Below, piece by piece: positions 24,256 through 35,690 of a DNA stretch of 64,000 bases (the first letter of the stretch is position 1; each line of letters opens with the position of its first letter). The position numbers and the translations under genes are program-made. The notes beneath the pieces were generated by a model, which was given only the letters and a program-made list of their open reading frames with translations, was not told where the DNA came from and searched no databases. This stretch comes from Sclerurus mexicanus (Eukaryota > Chordata > Aves > Passeriformes > Furnariidae), in the NCBI GenBank assembly GCA_013396755.1, contig VWZF01005768.1, forward strand, positions 295,425-359,424, given 5' to 3'.

Positions 24256-27200
24256 CTTTTCAACCTCATTTTTCATGTATTGTACTGAATGATCTCCATT
24301 TTAGGTGGAAATAATCTTTTCTTTGCCATGTGATATGCAGTAACAGATGAAATGGAGATCTTGTGGATCTATGTGATTTAAAAATCTCTTGCATGCTTGT
24401 CTGTACTTGACAACCAAAATGGTCCTTTCTAGGTTCTGTGTTTCTATACAAAATCTGCATAGACATCGTCTTTGATATCCTAAGGTGGGAAATCCTGACA
24501 AGTCCCTTCATGCTTCTATAATGAGGCCTGTATCTGCTGTTGACATGCTTATTGTGCAACAATGATCTTCTGGCCAAGACAGAGCTGCCTGAAAGCTTAA
24601 ATGAAACTAGCACAGAATAGATGCTTTTCTCTGTGTCAGCTTTCTCTCTTAATTCCAAACTTTTGTCCAGCTTCAGGCTGAACTGCTGAACAGAAAATTT
24701 CTTTTAAGCTTCTGAAGATGATCTTGCTCCTTGCCCACCCCCATCTTTGGTCAGAGTCATGAAGACTTTACTTTTTTTTTTTCTTATTTTTTCTTACGTC
24801 AAAGCAGACCTAACCTATCTGAATGGAAGAAACACAAAGATATTGCACAACATCACCTGTTTTCATTTGTTTTTCAGGGTTCCCCCCCCCATTTATTATT
24901 TGAATTTTACAAAGAAAATGACAAGAGAATTTACCAAATAACATTAACTAGTACTAAGACCCAGGACAATGCATTTCATCTATATTCAGCTGAACCAAAC
25001 TTAGCATTTGTCCTAATACAAACCTTCATTGAGATGTTCTCATTTCATATTTTGCTCCTTTTCTCATTTGCAAAGGGAGTGCCATAGCTAACTGGAGATC
25101 TGTTGATCTAAGAGACCCTCTGGACCTTCTTGCCAAGCCATAGACCCACTTAAAAATTAAACCATTTCAGAGAGAAAATTATATTCCATGTTATTGTTAA
25201 GTTACTAACACAGAAATTCTGTATCGCGAAAAAACTCTCCAGTTTTAGAATTGCAACCTATATTTAAAACTAGAAAATGATTAGTCATCAGAAATAGTAT
25301 GCCAATATCTGGTCTGCTTTGCTTTTTAAAAAGCTTTTTTTTGACAGCTTTTCTTATAAGTCTTTCAAATTGATCATCTTTTTAATTCTGGAAAAACACA
25401 GCTCCTTTCCCACCTTTGAACACACTGGTATTTGACAGGGAGTGGGAATCCACATCTTTGAAGATATTTTTATGGTCCCTGTCTGACGCAAACGTAAATG
25501 TTAATTCCTCTGCAGAATTGTCCTTTATCCTGGTTGGTTTGTTCCTTTTTTCCCAAAGGTTGCCTACTATACATACCTTTACTGGTGGCCATTAAGACCA
25601 CCTATGGAGAGGGTTTATATAGCCCTGCCCTGAGAATTGTCAGCCTTACTGATGTATTAGCATATGTTGAAGACCCAGCTGTATTTCTGCTTGTCCACAT
25701 GAGGCTGTTCCTCGACTGGCTACAAACTAGCATCTTCTCTTTCCCTTCCCCAGTCCAGGCTTCACAAGTATTAACACAAAAAATCAGCCCTGGTGCTTTT
25801 AAAGACAGCCTCTCTTCTGAAGGCTGCTGTCATGGGCTTGCCATTGATAGCAGCAAAAAAAAGAATAGTACTCTAAAATAAGCTCAGGTGTTTGCAGGGT
25901 CCAGTTATATCTGTAGTTCAAAAAATAAGAAGCTTTTTATACCTGAAAGCTGGTCTTTCAAAGAAATTGAAATTAACATGCATGAAGAGAGAGAGACAGA
26001 CAGTTGCACCTGGGCACGCATCTCCTCTTGCATCTCTGTTTTTCTTGACTCACACTAGCCAGATTTTACTTGTCAGTGCTAGTGAACCCTAAAAAAGCTG
26101 TTTATTTGTTTTCAAGAAGTGGAACTTTCATAGAACTGTCAGTTAGTACAGAGCTGTTCTTTCATTTTGGGGTAATGCATTCCCTATTATACTTATTGTT
26201 CTGCATTTATTCTATTGCCTGGTACTGTAATACACTGCTCTCAGTATGCCAATGGGATTTCGTGGGGCTGCCATCCCCAGCTTGATTTGAAACAGGAAGC
26301 CAGGACAATAAAGGCTTTGAGAAGATTAATGTGAGAAATGCATGCCTCTGTAGAGGGGCATCAATGCAAAATGTAAAACAACACTGTCTTCCATTGTTTG
26401 TTAGTGCCATCTCATTTTCACTAGTAAATAACTAGTGCATTTCTCTCCACAATGAACACCAGTGAAAGGAAGACAGCCTTTATCAACAATGGGTATTCTA
26501 TAGAAGGGCAAAGAGAAGGCAGCATTCCTCTCAGGCATTTAGTATCGTCACCTGTGATGCCTCACTGCTCCCAAGATCACCGTGTTTAAAGAAGCTATCT
26601 CAAATTTTACTTTACTGACAACCCACAACTTTCTATTAGAAAATTCACAAAACAAAGCACATGACAATTTAGGAATAGGTTTGGATAAATGAATTAATGA
26701 ACTCATGAACAGCTTGTTGTGAAGCTGTTTTTTCTATTACTGTAGTTTAGATGATCTGCATTTGGTAGCACAAAATAAACTGCTGTGCTGTTGACTTTAG
26801 AGCAGCCTACCAGCAGCAAAATAAGGTGGCCTCAGGAAACGGCTTCTTAATTTTCAGTGGACATACATTATCATTAGATATGCTGGTCAAAAGTCTCTGG
26901 CTGTTTTCTAAGTCACACAGTGCTCTTGCATTTATTCGGAAATTCAAAGAACTAAAAGAAGAGAGGTATTTTTATTAATTTCAGTCTTATCTATTTGCAT
27001 TTCAATAATGTTGCTGTTTTGAGGCAAAAACTACAGTAGGGCATGGAAGAAATTGGGAGAATGATTAATATGAGGTTATTTCTCTTGCTGAAGGCCAGAT
27101 TAACTTTTCAAGAGCCTATGGCAAGTCACACATCAGATGCCACCTGACACATAAAAACTGGACCATCTGGTATGGCATTCCTGCAGAGGCAGCACAGAAT

Positions 27201-30200
27201 GTATTATGTGGTCCATAGGCTACCAGGAAAAGGTTGCATTGATATGTGGAAATCAACATTATCCCTGACCAGTTACTCAACAGTTTACATAGCTATGGAG
27301 TTTTTCACTCTACCTTCCTCCCTAGAGCACCACAACTTTGGGGTGGTGCAACAAATGACCCTGATGGAAACCAATAGTTCTGGGCCTGGGTTCTTGCTTA
27401 TATCCCTCCACATCTATTCTCACACTGTCTTATCTGCAGATGGTGTGCTAGCCTCTGCTCCAAAAATCACTTTCACAGCACTATTTCTGTGATAGGTCTA
27501 CTTCTATTTAGCTTGGGAATTTCTTAGCTCATGTATCTTTTATGCCACTCTTCTATGTGCCAACTTTGGGAAGCTCAAGGAGCAGTGCATTAGCAGGAGG
27601 CTTCAGTTGTATCTGGTATGTGTCTTCCTGCTTTCTGTACATCCAACAGTGTCAGAGTTTTTTGACTTGCATATAGATCACAAGCTAGCTCAGTTTTTTA
27701 AGAAGGAGGTTTTGACTGAGATAAATACAACAGCAGCATTTCTGAACAGTGCTTGTGTGTTAAATTAGTATTTAAATAAATAAAAAAGCAATGACTAATT
27801 GGGAGAACATTTCTGCCTTCCATCACAGTAAAACATACTAGAAGACTGCTGTGTGTCGATTTGCTGTTTCTGGTAACAATGCAGTATGTTGAGGGGTCTC
27901 ATTTATCATGCACTCTGGACAAGTGTGCATGGTAGCAATAGCTGTAATCTACTGTAGTAGTTCTACTGTGAAAGTAATAACAAACTGGCTATTTTGTGAT
28001 GTCTTTCTCCCCCTAAATCTGCTAGAGTGATTCTAAATTGATTTAAGAGTGATTGGGTTAAACTGGATTAAATTCTAAACCCTATTAAAATACTATCAAC
28101 TGATGTGCCTTTCAGGAATTTTACTTAATGAACAAGACCATGGTTTAGAGATGACTTTTTCAGAAAGAGTGATTTTGCCTCATCTTTTCCTCATCAGTCT
28201 CCTGGAATCTAGACTCCAATGAATGCATGAGTAAACAATTCAAATCTGTGACTGTTTCATTGTTCTCATCCATAGCTCTGATATCTCTGTAACTTTTCTC
28301 CATTTACTGCATGGCTGTGACAGACATGCATGACAGCTCACTGTCCCAGACCTAGGAAATGCCTCTGATTTTGTAAGGGTGTATAGACAGGTGACAAAGT
28401 TTGATGACAAACCCAAGGGGCTTAGGGTAGTAATGAGGGAGCTATCTGTGCAGAATTGCAGAACTTTGTGGAACTTTATACTTGGGGATTAAAGTTACAA
28501 TGAAATTTAACAAGATAAATACAGACTGATGAACACAGGACATGCCTTTTGCTCTCCCTTTCCCCTTGAGTTCATGGGGAAAATATAAAATATAGTCTGG
28601 GAGTTGATAGTAATGAGTCAGAAATTGGACTTGAGTTTATAACAGGAAGTTTCATGACAAAGTCTTCTTAGTGGTCAAAACCTCACAGATTGTAGGGAAT
28701 CATTAGGAAAGAAGTAGGAAAGAATACAGAGAGTAGAATGTTACTGCTCTGTAGATCTGTGGTGCGTTTGATAATGTTTTACTTCCAAAGGTTTGTCATA
28801 GGTTTAAAAAACTCCAGGAAAGGACAAGTCAGGACAATCAGAGGAAATGAATCTTACACACACACACAATAGATAATTATGCAGTGGGAATTCTTCACCA
28901 CAGGATGTTGTAAAACCTAATGTTACACACAGGATCCAATGAAAATTGAACTAGCTAATGGAAGATGAATACCTGAAGCCTTCTAAGATGTAAAAAATCA
29001 TCTCTGACTCTGAAATCCTACAAGCTGCAAATTCTAAGAACATAGAGAAAATTTAGGGGAAGTCTGTCTGAATCCTTTCTTTCCCCTGAAGGCATCTCTC
29101 TAGCAAATAACTTTTTGCTCATCTTAGAGAAAATAGGCTGGAAACCCTGATCCACTCAGGCAATTTTTTATAATCATAGGATATAAAATACATAAATAAG
29201 CCTCTTAAAGCCCCTCCAGAGAGGGACAGCACAAACCTGACAGAAAGGCTCAGACTCCTGCTTCTCTTGTGGTAAGGTTTTGAAAGTGTATAGGAACACA
29301 TACTAAAACTGAAATTCAAACTGATCATAAACTACTGATAACATCTGAGGTTCTTTAGACAAGAATTGCTTTGAGCGACAAAAGTGGCTTGAATATTGCA
29401 GTTCTAGTTTGTAGTTGTGGATCTTCTCTGTAATCCAAATGTTTATATTTGAAAATATTAAGTTATTCCAGACATTTTAGCTGACAAGGATTTTTCGAAT
29501 GTTTGTCTTGAAGTGGAAAAATAAAGTACACAATGAAGAAGGAAAAACCATGTTGAAAGAAGGACTTCTGTGTCTTTTTTTTTTTTTTTTAACTATGCAC
29601 ATCTAAAATGAACTCAGGGTTCTGTTAATTTCATTGCTTCATAGTTGCACTTGCAGGGAGCTTTGGTTTTCTGCCAATTTGTTTCCAAGAGTTATTTGAT
29701 GTATGCCTGGCCAAGAAGTATTAATAAATAGTGCTTCAGTAATTGCATGTTCCTTAATTTTTATTTTTTTTTAACCATGGGTAAATTATTTTTAATTTCC
29801 TAGTAACTATTTATGTAGCTCCTATTTTCCTCTGTATGTAACATTTTTCTTCAAGACTTAAAAAATTATGATACTGACGTTCTAAAAATAATGAAAGATT
29901 TGCATAAAACTGAGGAGACAGTTTAAGAATTCTGTTGATGAAGAACACTTCTCTGCTCCCTTCTGAAATTTTTTAAAGAAACAAAGATTATTTCCCTATA
30001 TGTGCCTATTTTGACATAGACACTTTCTTCAGTGAATATCTGTTAATGAATATCTTACTGTCTTGGAAAGACAATCGCTACTACATCACCAAGACATCAG
30101 AGGTTACTTTGTCCTAGAGTTCCTGACATGTCTGAGTATGCATGTAAATCATAAATTTAATAGAAACATATCATATTCGCTACTTAGCTTTTTTTTAAAT

Positions 30201-30429
30201 CTTACTTTTCAAAGGTCAAACATCTGAAAAAAATCTGTGATTCAATCACAGTTCATCCTAAGCGGAAGATCCAGTTATCTGTGTCAAGATGAAAGCATGA
30301 ACTATACCAAATAAAGGGCTTTTGTAGCTAAAGTAGAACTAGGGTGGAACTATGCCATGAAAATGTAAAGCTGAGATCCATATATAAGATACTTTAATTT
30401 TAGCCCTGGGTATATCCTTCTTTGACTTG
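24256..30429. other. AT-rich non-coding DNA without recognised genes
   Basis: No supported gene. The longest frames are 24266-24658 (minus, 130 codons), 24731-25087 (plus, 118), 25498-25881 (plus, 127) and 27172-27492 (plus, 106). All lack recognisable domains or splice context. A short (AC)7 run is at 28856-28869 and T-runs are near 24771-24782 and 29575-29590. The block at 26640-26900 is AT-rich but complex and could be a conserved noncoding element, with no direct proof here. Confidence 0.45.
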
Positions 30430-30960
30430 AAATTTCACGGTGTGCCCAGGGCGCTGGTTCAGGGATCCTTTTGCAACTCTCAGTGCAACTGAGCTCCGTG
30501 TTTCTGCCTGATATGATGCTACCTTCCAAACGCACGTGACTCCTTATTGTCAGGATCAGATTCTCATCTAAATGCTGATGGGGTCAATTTTTTTGTCTCG
30601 GGAGGGAAAGGAGCAGGCAGCACTCATTGGATAACAAAACCATTCAGTCAACTCGCTGGAGACTCCGGTTCAGTCGATGATTGTTCTCATTGTCTTGCAG
30701 ATTTTAGTCACGAGAAAGGAGGCTGCAAGTTGCAGCAGCAAAGCACTGTGCTTGGTGAAAGCATAGGGTGCCTGTCTCTCGGCACGTTAGCTCAGGCATT
30801 CAGCACTGAAACGAAACTTGTACTGCGGTGAGACAGTTTCTATACTTAAAAGGTGTAGGAAACAAGAAATTACAGGGAGGGACAGGATCTGTTCGTCCCT
30901 GTCACTTTGCTTTGCCTCCCGGTAAAACACAAGTAGAGTTTCACCTTCTCCCTAAAGCCA
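30430..30960. promoter_or_regulatory. CpG-enriched islet, possible regulatory element
   Basis: CpG dinucleotides reappear at clearly higher frequency than in the surrounding tens of kilobases (for example near 30438, 30451, 30497, 30532-30536, 30599, 30654-30676, 30709, 30780 and 30812-30827), including a CACGTG E-box at 30534-30539. The 94-codon plus frame at 30547-30831 lies in this islet and has a serine/glycine-rich, domain-free product. Local CpG retention suggests an unmethylated element such as an enhancer or the promoter of a non-coding RNA. This is inference from composition. Confidence 0.3.
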
Positions 30961-31019
30961 GCCTCTGAGCTGGAGCAATCGGAGTGGCATCCCTTCAGCC
31001 CTGACACTGGATGGGGGAA

Positions 31020-31420
31020 GGTTCAGTAATGGTGATTTCCTAATTACTTGCTCAATTTACACGGTGTCCAGATTGTCCTCCAAAGGTGATTCTGGTTCCC
31101 TTAGCAGCATGTACGGAGCAAAAAGCACCTAATTCAGAATTCTGAATCACACTCCAGAGGCCTGCATGTTTCATATAATTTATTACATCTAATGGCCTTA
31201 TTTGGTTATTTTTTACTCTACAAATTGGAAAAATTTGTGTTTTCTGGGAGCTCTCATGTGAAATGCAATTGTACAGCTAATTGCTCTGCTGTGCGGTCAG
31301 TGTGTTATCATTGTTGGATATGCATCATAAATGTTTGAGTTTTTTCTTTAATTATTAAAACTACCTGACACAAAAGTTTTAATGAAAATGAACTAAAAAT
31401 ACAAAGATTCAGCTGCTAGG
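31020..31420. promoter_or_regulatory. Candidate conserved noncoding element
   Basis: The block is complex but AT-rich. It carries several homeobox-type TAAT words (CTAATTACTTG near 31040, CTAATTGCTC near 31278, a TAATTATTAAAAC run near 31350) and the POU-like word ATATGCAT at 31318-31325, next to the CpG islet on its left. Low simple-repeat content and clustered homeodomain words are typical of vertebrate developmental enhancers. Conservation cannot be judged from one sequence. Confidence 0.3.
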
Positions 31421-33000
31421 CTGAGGTAATTTTGTGTGTCATAATGTAGCAATGGTGTCTGTAATCAACCAAAGGGATCATTTACACAGGAAATTTGGTT
31501 AAACTGCACTTTTAAAGGCTATGGGTTATTTGGATCTATGGAGTTGTCTCTTCTTTCACTTATGTTCATAAGAATTGAACATATATAGATGTAAAAACAG
31601 TAAAAGTAAAATAAATTTCATATATATGAACTTTTTCATATATATGTGTCCATAACAATAATATATTAGACCTAACACATGGTTCAAATTCAACACTGAG
31701 TTACCATGTCTATTATGTACCACTGATAGGTGATTGTATGTATGGTTATTTAAAAGGTGAGGTAAAATACATTCTATTCTCCCTCATGAAAGCTGCAACT
31801 CATGTTACTACATTTTACTGCATGATCGAGACAGAGTATGAGTTTGTATGTGGTTGGTTTTCCTAATATGAGTTATACTTGGTTCAATGTGTTAAGTGAG
31901 GGTAACGTAGGCTGTGGACCATCTAGAATCTAATTCACATGAGGTGCTGGGATAGTTTGTGGGGAAGCTGGATTCACTTAGAAACTTCAAAGCACCTTCT
32001 CTTCTTTGTCACCTAAATAGTACAGGAATGATGTCCAGTATAGTTGTCACCTATACCTCCTCCTATACAGCTCTTCTTATGGAGGAAATACTGAAGGCAT
32101 ATTAAAGGCTGGGAGAGGTTACCAGAGAGGATGACTAGAAAGCCATTTTCACTTGCTGAGGAAACCTTAATATCCTGAGTAACTGTGTCTCAGAGAGTGT
32201 CACAGGCTACAGGCAAAAGGAGATGTCAGACATTTTACAGGCAACTCTCTGGTGCTAGGCTGGGGTTTAGAAGTTGTCTTTGGTAAGTAGACAGTCTTTG
32301 ATACACCTAAAGTAAATGAATTTTACCTTTACTCAAACTCTGCAGATACATCATTGTAAATATTAAGTCCTTCTTAATTTTAGGGATATGAAGAGTATCA
32401 CTGTTAGAGGTAATGCCCAATAATTTAGCACTCTTCCCAATATTTCTGTCTTTAAATAATAAAAGGCCTGAAATTTGACTACCTGTTCCACACTGGTATA
32501 ACAATCAGATGTTGTTTTCTGTTGTAACTGCTTTCATCCTGGTGAAAATCTCCACTCCATTGATTCAGCGCATGTGTGCATCTGCACGATCAGCACAAAG
32601 CACCTGTGCATCTACTGCTCCAGGAGCAGTCTCCCACAGTGTGTCCTGATACTTCTGTGCCTTAATTTTGCTTAGATTTTTTTGTGTGTGAATCTGTATT
32701 CTTCTAGTAGTGCTAAATATAATGCTACTGAAGAGCTAAAGGCCATTTTGTGATTTTGAAATCTAATGGCAAAACTAAATATCTTATGACAGAACCACTT
32801 TGATGCCTGTGCTTTGAAAAAAATTATACTAAAATGTTGACGACTCTGGCAGAGGAAGATTCTTCTTTACAGAGGTAACTGTGTAGGGCTGAAGTCTACT
32901 ACTTGTGTTACAATTGAGAGGCATTTTACTGTTAGAGATGCTTGTTAATACAAGAGAAGATAAAGTCATGTGAGAACCTGTCCTTTGACACTATTCTCTC
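31421..33000. other. AT-rich non-coding DNA without recognised genes
   Basis: No gene-like frame was seen. Two copies of TTCATATATATG occur at about 31617-31645, each containing the self-complementary CATATATATG. Confidence 0.5.
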
Positions 33001-33423
33001 TGTGGTGAATTCACCTTGACTGGCTGCCAGGTGCCCACCAACCTGCTCTATCACTCTCTCTCCATCAACAGGACAAGTGAAGAAAACAAAATGAAAAGCT
33101 TTTGGGTTGAGCTATGGACAGGGAGGTCACTTACCAAGTATCATCATGAGCAAAACACACTGCACTTGTAGAAATTAATTTAATATATTGACAATTAATT
33201 GTAACAGACTAATACATGAGAAATAAGAATAAAACTAAAAAAAACCTTCCCCTTTCTTCCTAAGCTCAGCTTCTCTCATGATTTTTCTACCTTCTCCTTT
33301 CAAGCATCACAAAAGGGTGAGGAATAGAGGTTGTGGTCAGCTCATAAAGCTTCATCTCTGCTACTTCTTCCTCTTCATGCTCTTCCCTGTACGGTCCCTG
33401 CCATGGGATACAGTCCTTCACAA

Positions 33424-33640
33424 ACTGCTTCACAGTGGGTCCTTCCCACTTCAGACTGGTAGTAGTTCTGGGCAGTAGTTCTTCAAAAACTACTCCAGTA
33501 TGGGTTCTTACCATGGGGTATAGTCCTTCAGAAATGCCTGCTTCAGCTTGGGTCCTGTGCCGGGTCACAGCTTCTTCCAGAAAACCTGATTCTGTGTGGC
33601 TCTTCTCCATGGATTGTAGTTTTCTTCAGGCCATATCCAC
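33424..33640. repeat. Degenerate 48-base tandem units inside the old LTR
   Basis: Units starting CTACTCCAGTATGGG (33490), CTGCTTCAGCTTGGG (33538) and CTGATTCTGTGTGGC (33586) are spaced exactly 48 bases apart, with a more distant relative at 33424. Because 48 is a multiple of three, the units keep the same reading phase. This explains why long frames stay open on both strands here (33287-33610 minus, 107 codons; 33435-34019 plus, 194 codons). Those frames are not supported as genes. Confidence 0.6.
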
Positions 33641-34106
33641 CTGCTGCAGTCTAGGTTTCTTCAGGGGCTGCAGGTGGATCTCTGTTCCACTGTGGACCTC
33701 CATGGACTGCAGGGGGACAGCCTACCTCACTGTGGTCTTTACCATGCTCTACTCTGGCACCTCCTCTCTCTCCTTCATTGACTTTGATGTCTGCAGGGCT
33801 GCTACTCTCACATTTTCTCACTCCTCTCTCCTGGATGCTGCAGCATTTTTTACCCCTTCTTTAATACGTTATTACAGAGGTACTACCAACATCACTGACA
33901 GGCTTAGATCGAGTCAGCAGCTGGTTCACCTTGGAGCCTTCTGGAACTCCTCCTGTCTGACACAGGGCCACCTTCTCATGTCTTCTCACAGAAGCCACCC
34001 TGTTATGACCCACCCCTGAAGGCGATGGTAGCTGAGGTTCTTGGTAATAGATCACCTGGAGTGGATGAGAGTGAAATAGAACTGAATGACCAGTGTTTAT
34101 AAATAT

Positions 34107-34739
34107 ATGCATATATGGCACATTTATTTGGTTGCAACAGAAAGGAAGTATGTAGTTGTTTTGGCTATTATCTATAGAAAGATAGCAATATAAAAGTACA
34201 AAAATAGAACTTAAGAAAATTTATAAGGAAAAAAAGAAGATAAGTGTAGATACTGGAGGAGGAAAGATATGTGGATTTTGATCCAATGATGAGACTTGAT
34301 TGTTGCAATTCTGATCTCCACTGATCAAAGTGATGGTCACAGTCTTGATCAATTTGGGTTGCAGGAAGCCTGTGAAACATAGAATTCAATGGGTTAATAT
34401 ATATTCAAGTTCAGGTAAAAATACCCAGGTATCTCCCCTGGGAGGTGCAGTTGAGCACTGTTGCAACACTGTGGATCACATGCAGTTGTCTGGTTGAAAG
34501 CCCTAGGAATGAATCTGGGTGTATTTGGGGTGTCTTTGATGGTTTATGACACCTTTTAAGATATGATGCTGTTTCTCACATCACCATAGTTCAGCCAGTT
34601 ATGCCTTATCAGAAGGGATCAATACCTTCAAACCTAAATGTGAATTTCCCAGTACTTCAGAGGGGAGTTTTACATCTGATCCAGTTGTGTGAGGAAGAAT
34701 ATTGGAATGATAAAGCACATTATCCCACCTGCTGGACCT
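34107..34739. repeat. First copy of a 633-bp tandem duplication (probable assembly artefact)
   Basis: The sequence starting ATGCATATATGGCAC at 34107 recurs from 34741 with a constant offset of 634. All landmarks that I compared, including open-frame boundaries and translations, agree. The copies are separated only by an 'n' at 34740. Confidence 0.9.
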
Positions 34740-34740
34740 N
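34740..34740. other. Single undetermined base joining two identical copies
   Basis: One 'n' sits exactly at the junction of the 633-bp duplicate, interrupting GGACCT/ATGCAT. Scaffolding software can insert a minimal gap where neighbouring contigs overlap but were not merged, which would explain both the n and the duplication. Confidence 0.9.
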
Positions 34741-35373
34741 ATGCATATATGGCACATTTATTTGGTTGCAACAGAAAGGAAGTATGTAGTTGTTTTGGCT
34801 ATTATCTATAGAAAGATAGCAATATAAAAGTACAAAAATAGAACTTAAGAAAATTTATAAGGAAAAAAAGAAGATAAGTGTAGATACTGGAGGAGGAAAG
34901 ATATGTGGATTTTGATCCAATGATGAGACTTGATTGTTGCAATTCTGATCTCCACTGATCAAAGTGATGGTCACAGTCTTGATCAATTTGGGTTGCAGGA
35001 AGCCTGTGAAACATAGAATTCAATGGGTTAATATATATTCAAGTTCAGGTAAAAATACCCAGGTATCTCCCCTGGGAGGTGCAGTTGAGCACTGTTGCAA
35101 CACTGTGGATCACATGCAGTTGTCTGGTTGAAAGCCCTAGGAATGAATCTGGGTGTATTTGGGGTGTCTTTGATGGTTTATGACACCTTTTAAGATATGA
35201 TGCTGTTTCTCACATCACCATAGTTCAGCCAGTTATGCCTTATCAGAAGGGATCAATACCTTCAAACCTAAATGTGAATTTCCCAGTACTTCAGAGGGGA
35301 GTTTTACATCTGATCCAGTTGTGTGAGGAAGAATATTGGAATGATAAAGCACATTATCCCACCTGCTGGACCT
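34741..35373. repeat. Second copy of the 633-bp tandem duplication (probable assembly artefact)
   Basis: This copy matches 34107-34739. It then continues into unique LTR sequence (CCTGCTTTTTATC at 35371), whereas the first copy stops at the n. Confidence 0.9.
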
Positions 35374-35690
35374 GCTTTTTATCAGCCTCCTCCTTATCTG
35401 CCTCAAAACTCAGCTTGTTGCTAAACAAAGGTTGGTTTGTCCTGGTCATCCTCCAATGTGCACACCCCTTTTGCAACTGGGCTGCTCTTATGCAGATCAG
35501 AGGTTTCCTCACCAAACACCCAATAACTCTTCTCTTCCCCTTTGGCTAGGGACTGCAAACCTGGCTTCAGCAAATCACCTGCTGCTTTGCAAATAACTGA
35601 TTTTTTGAGTCATTAACCCTTAACATTTCAGTCTCTCACACACCTCTGCAGTCCACCTGCTACAAAACCTCACCATGTAAACCCAATAGA

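Larger units (their letters stand above)
34001..35640 (-). mobile_element. Younger solo LTR nested in the older LTR (contains an assembly duplication)
   Basis: The insert begins TGTTATGACC at 34001 and ends TCTCACA at 35640, giving TG...CA ends. It is flanked by CACCC (33996-34000) and CACCT (35641-35645), a 5-base target duplication with one transition. The host LTR resumes immediately after it, so the insertion order is clear. Orientation is judged minus because AATAAA (complement of 34120-34127) then lies about 120 bases before the TCATAACA end. The apparent 1,640 bp is inflated by a 633-bp repeat joined by an 'n' at 34740; the real length is likely about 1,006 bp. No viral coding remnants are present, so this is a solo LTR. 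Repeated 73-codon minus frames and 62/104-codon plus frames inside are not genes. Confidence 0.8.
33001..35690 (-). mobile_element. Old solo LTR of a long ERV-type family, interrupted by a younger LTR
   Basis: The left end starts TGTGGTGAATTCACC at 33001. The right end reads AAACCCAATAGA at 35679-35690, where I would expect a terminal ...CAATACA. On the minus strand the element therefore runs from 35690 to 33001 with TG/CA-type ends, and an ATTAAA signal lies about 180 bases before its 3' end (33176-33185). I recognise the left third, the middle and the last 50 bases as parts of one long LTR family widespread in birds; this is recall, not a search. The body is split by another LTR at 34001-35640. 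Without it the LTR is about 1,050 bp. Degenerate 48-base units occur at 33490, 33538 and 33586. No internal viral genes are present. Flanking 5-mers (CTCTC and CTAAC) match only partly. Confidence 0.75.

Noticed and set aside
33435..34019. 194-codon plus frame, the longest in the window outside the N gap
   Set aside because: It lies inside an LTR, is kept open by 48-base repeat units, and runs on across the boundary of a nested LTR.
34168..35023. Two identical 73-codon minus frames suggesting a tandem gene pair
   Set aside because: They are the two halves of the artefactual 633-bp duplication within an LTR.
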